Assembly (NCBI GenBank): GCA_965230565.1
Contig: CBDDLH010000003.1
Span: 310,001-374,000 of the forward strand
Direction: 5' to 3'
DNA: 64,000 nucleotides
DNA from: BCD1 sp965230565
GTDB taxonomy: Bacteria; Bacteroidota; Bacteroidia; Chitinophagales; Saprospiraceae
The position numbers and the translations under genes were made by a program. This document shows positions 63,358 through 64,000 of the stretch, one piece after another (position 1 is the stretch's first letter; every line of letters starts with the position of its first letter). The notes under the pieces were generated by a model. It was not told the DNA's origin, searched no databases, and saw only the letters and a list, made by a program, of their open reading frames with translations.

Positions 63358-63993
63358 ATGGAAGCATTTATTGACGATTTACTCGACAATTTCAGACGCC
63401 CTGAACGTTTATCGGAATTCAGCCAATTGGCAAGACAATACGAATTTGGCCTCAAAGCCAAGGAGAAGTTCGTTAATCAACCCTATTTCCTCAAAGGGTT
63501 TGATATTTTTAAAGGGAAGAAGTCCAAAAGGCTGAAGAGTATTTTACATAAAGAAGAACCTTCCTTCCACGGCAGAATCCGCATTTATGATTATACTTAT
63601 TACGGTGAATTCAAAAAACGCCACACAACTATTTTTGAGGTAAAAAGCGAAGAATTCACTTTTGAAAAATTTGAAATCCGCCCAAAGGGGGCACTCAATC
63701 AGATTCAGGAATTTTTTATCGACAAAGAAAAACCATTTCCCGAGAAAAAGGAGTTTCACGGGAAATATGAAATAAAAACGGAAGACAGTATAACCTTTGA
63801 AGGTCAGGTGGGCAGCCGCATGCTGGAAGATATTTCACAGAAAAAAGGCCTGCATATGGAAGGGGATGCTGATTATCTCCTGATCTATTACAAAAATCAA
63901 AAGATCCCCTCCAAGGATATTATGTACGAATATGACTTTGTGCTGGACCTGGTGGAACATATTCTGTACGATTATTCTGATGATTACGTTTAA
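63358..63993 (+). CDS. Hypothetical cytosolic protein
   Basis: I do not recognise a family. A 211-residue soluble protein rich in Lys and Phe with a probable alpha/beta layout: an N-terminal helix (IDDLLDNFRRPERLSEFSQL), a central beta-sheet region (KRHTTIFEVKSEEFTFEKF) and a C-terminal helix (YDFVLDLVEHILYDYSDDYV). No signal peptide or catalytic motif is visible. The ATG at 63358 is preferred to the TTG three bases upstream. It stands alone near the window end, so its downstream partner is not visible. Confidence 0.55.
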   Translation: MEAFIDDLLDNFRRPERLSEFSQLARQYEFGLKAKEKFVNQPYFLKGFDIFKGKKSKRLKSILHKEEPSFHGRIRIYDYTYYGEFKKRHTTIFEVKSEEFTFEKFEIRPKGALNQIQEFFIDKEKPFPEKKEFHGKYEIKTEDSITFEGQVGSRMLEDISQKKGLHMEGDADYLLIYYKNQKIPSKDIMYEYDFVLDLVEHILYDYSDDYV

Positions 63994-64000
63994 ATGATAA

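Noticed and set aside
1..64000. tRNA and rRNA genes
   Set aside because: I looked for cloverleaf and T-loop patterns in the gaps and for conserved rRNA words and saw none; a tRNAscan-SE and Infernal run would settle it.

Overview
The window comes from a Bacteroidota chromosome, most likely an aerobic marine or wastewater type such as the Saprospiria; the class is an inference. Several secreted proteins end in type IX secretion (T9SS) sorting domains. Promoter-like sites have the form TTTG-N20-TAnnTTTG, and recognisable Shine-Dalgarno sites are scarce. DUF1800/DUF1501 pairs, secreted endonuclease I and SusD-free lipoproteins fit the same phylum. I see no rRNA, tRNA or CRISPR array.

Layout. 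0-13.3 kb is mostly minus-strand housekeeping and secreted genes: a Tiki/TraB-like protein, HD hydrolase, aldehyde dehydrogenase, cupin, DUF434, CorC-type exporter, HAD phosphatase, a 90-bp-repeat surface protein, hpt and an M28 peptidase. 13.3-25.4 kb is a sulfur-oxidation region. It holds an FNR-like regulator, a double-rhodanese lipoprotein, a porin, a periplasmic sulfurtransferase, a 12-heme cytochrome c, an SQR-like flavoprotein with a 52-residue partner, then SQR, DUF1641, DsrC/TusE and DsrE2. FNR-type boxes and a shared 26-bp operator-like motif lie in its divergent promoter regions. 26-28.3 kb has a TPR adenylate cyclase.

28.5-34.65 kb looks like a small genomic island beside the 3' end of mnmE. 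An 18-bp near-repeat of the mnmE end lies at 28469-28486 and also spells FCIGK-stop. The cargo is A+T-rich: a UDG-like protein, a frameshifted lipoprotein, an HNH nuclease with an overlapping partner, and Mrr. A composite gene relic lies between them. No integrase is present.

34.6-46 kb carries mnmE, a DUF1800/DUF1501/T9SS block, a radical SAM protein, a secreted endonuclease I bracketed by direct repeats, and an orphan DUF5682 protein. 46-48.6 kb contains decaying genes. 48.8-64 kb holds an old-yellow-enzyme homologue, tail-collar and SRPBCC proteins, a phosphodiesterase-like lipoprotein, a MACPF lipoprotein, a multicopper oxidase, a twice-frameshifted GH92 mannosidase, an orphan phage-type tail-tube protein and a class V aminotransferase.

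How the genes may work together. In the sulfur region, sulfide or polysulfide would be oxidised by the two SQR-type flavoproteins. Sulfane sulfur would be passed among rhodaneses, DsrE2 and the one-cysteine DsrC, and electrons could leave through quinone and the multiheme lipoprotein. The FNR-like regulator next to the rhodanese operon is the natural candidate controller. Intergenic regions carry several families of short dispersed inverted repeats, some of which bracket genes.
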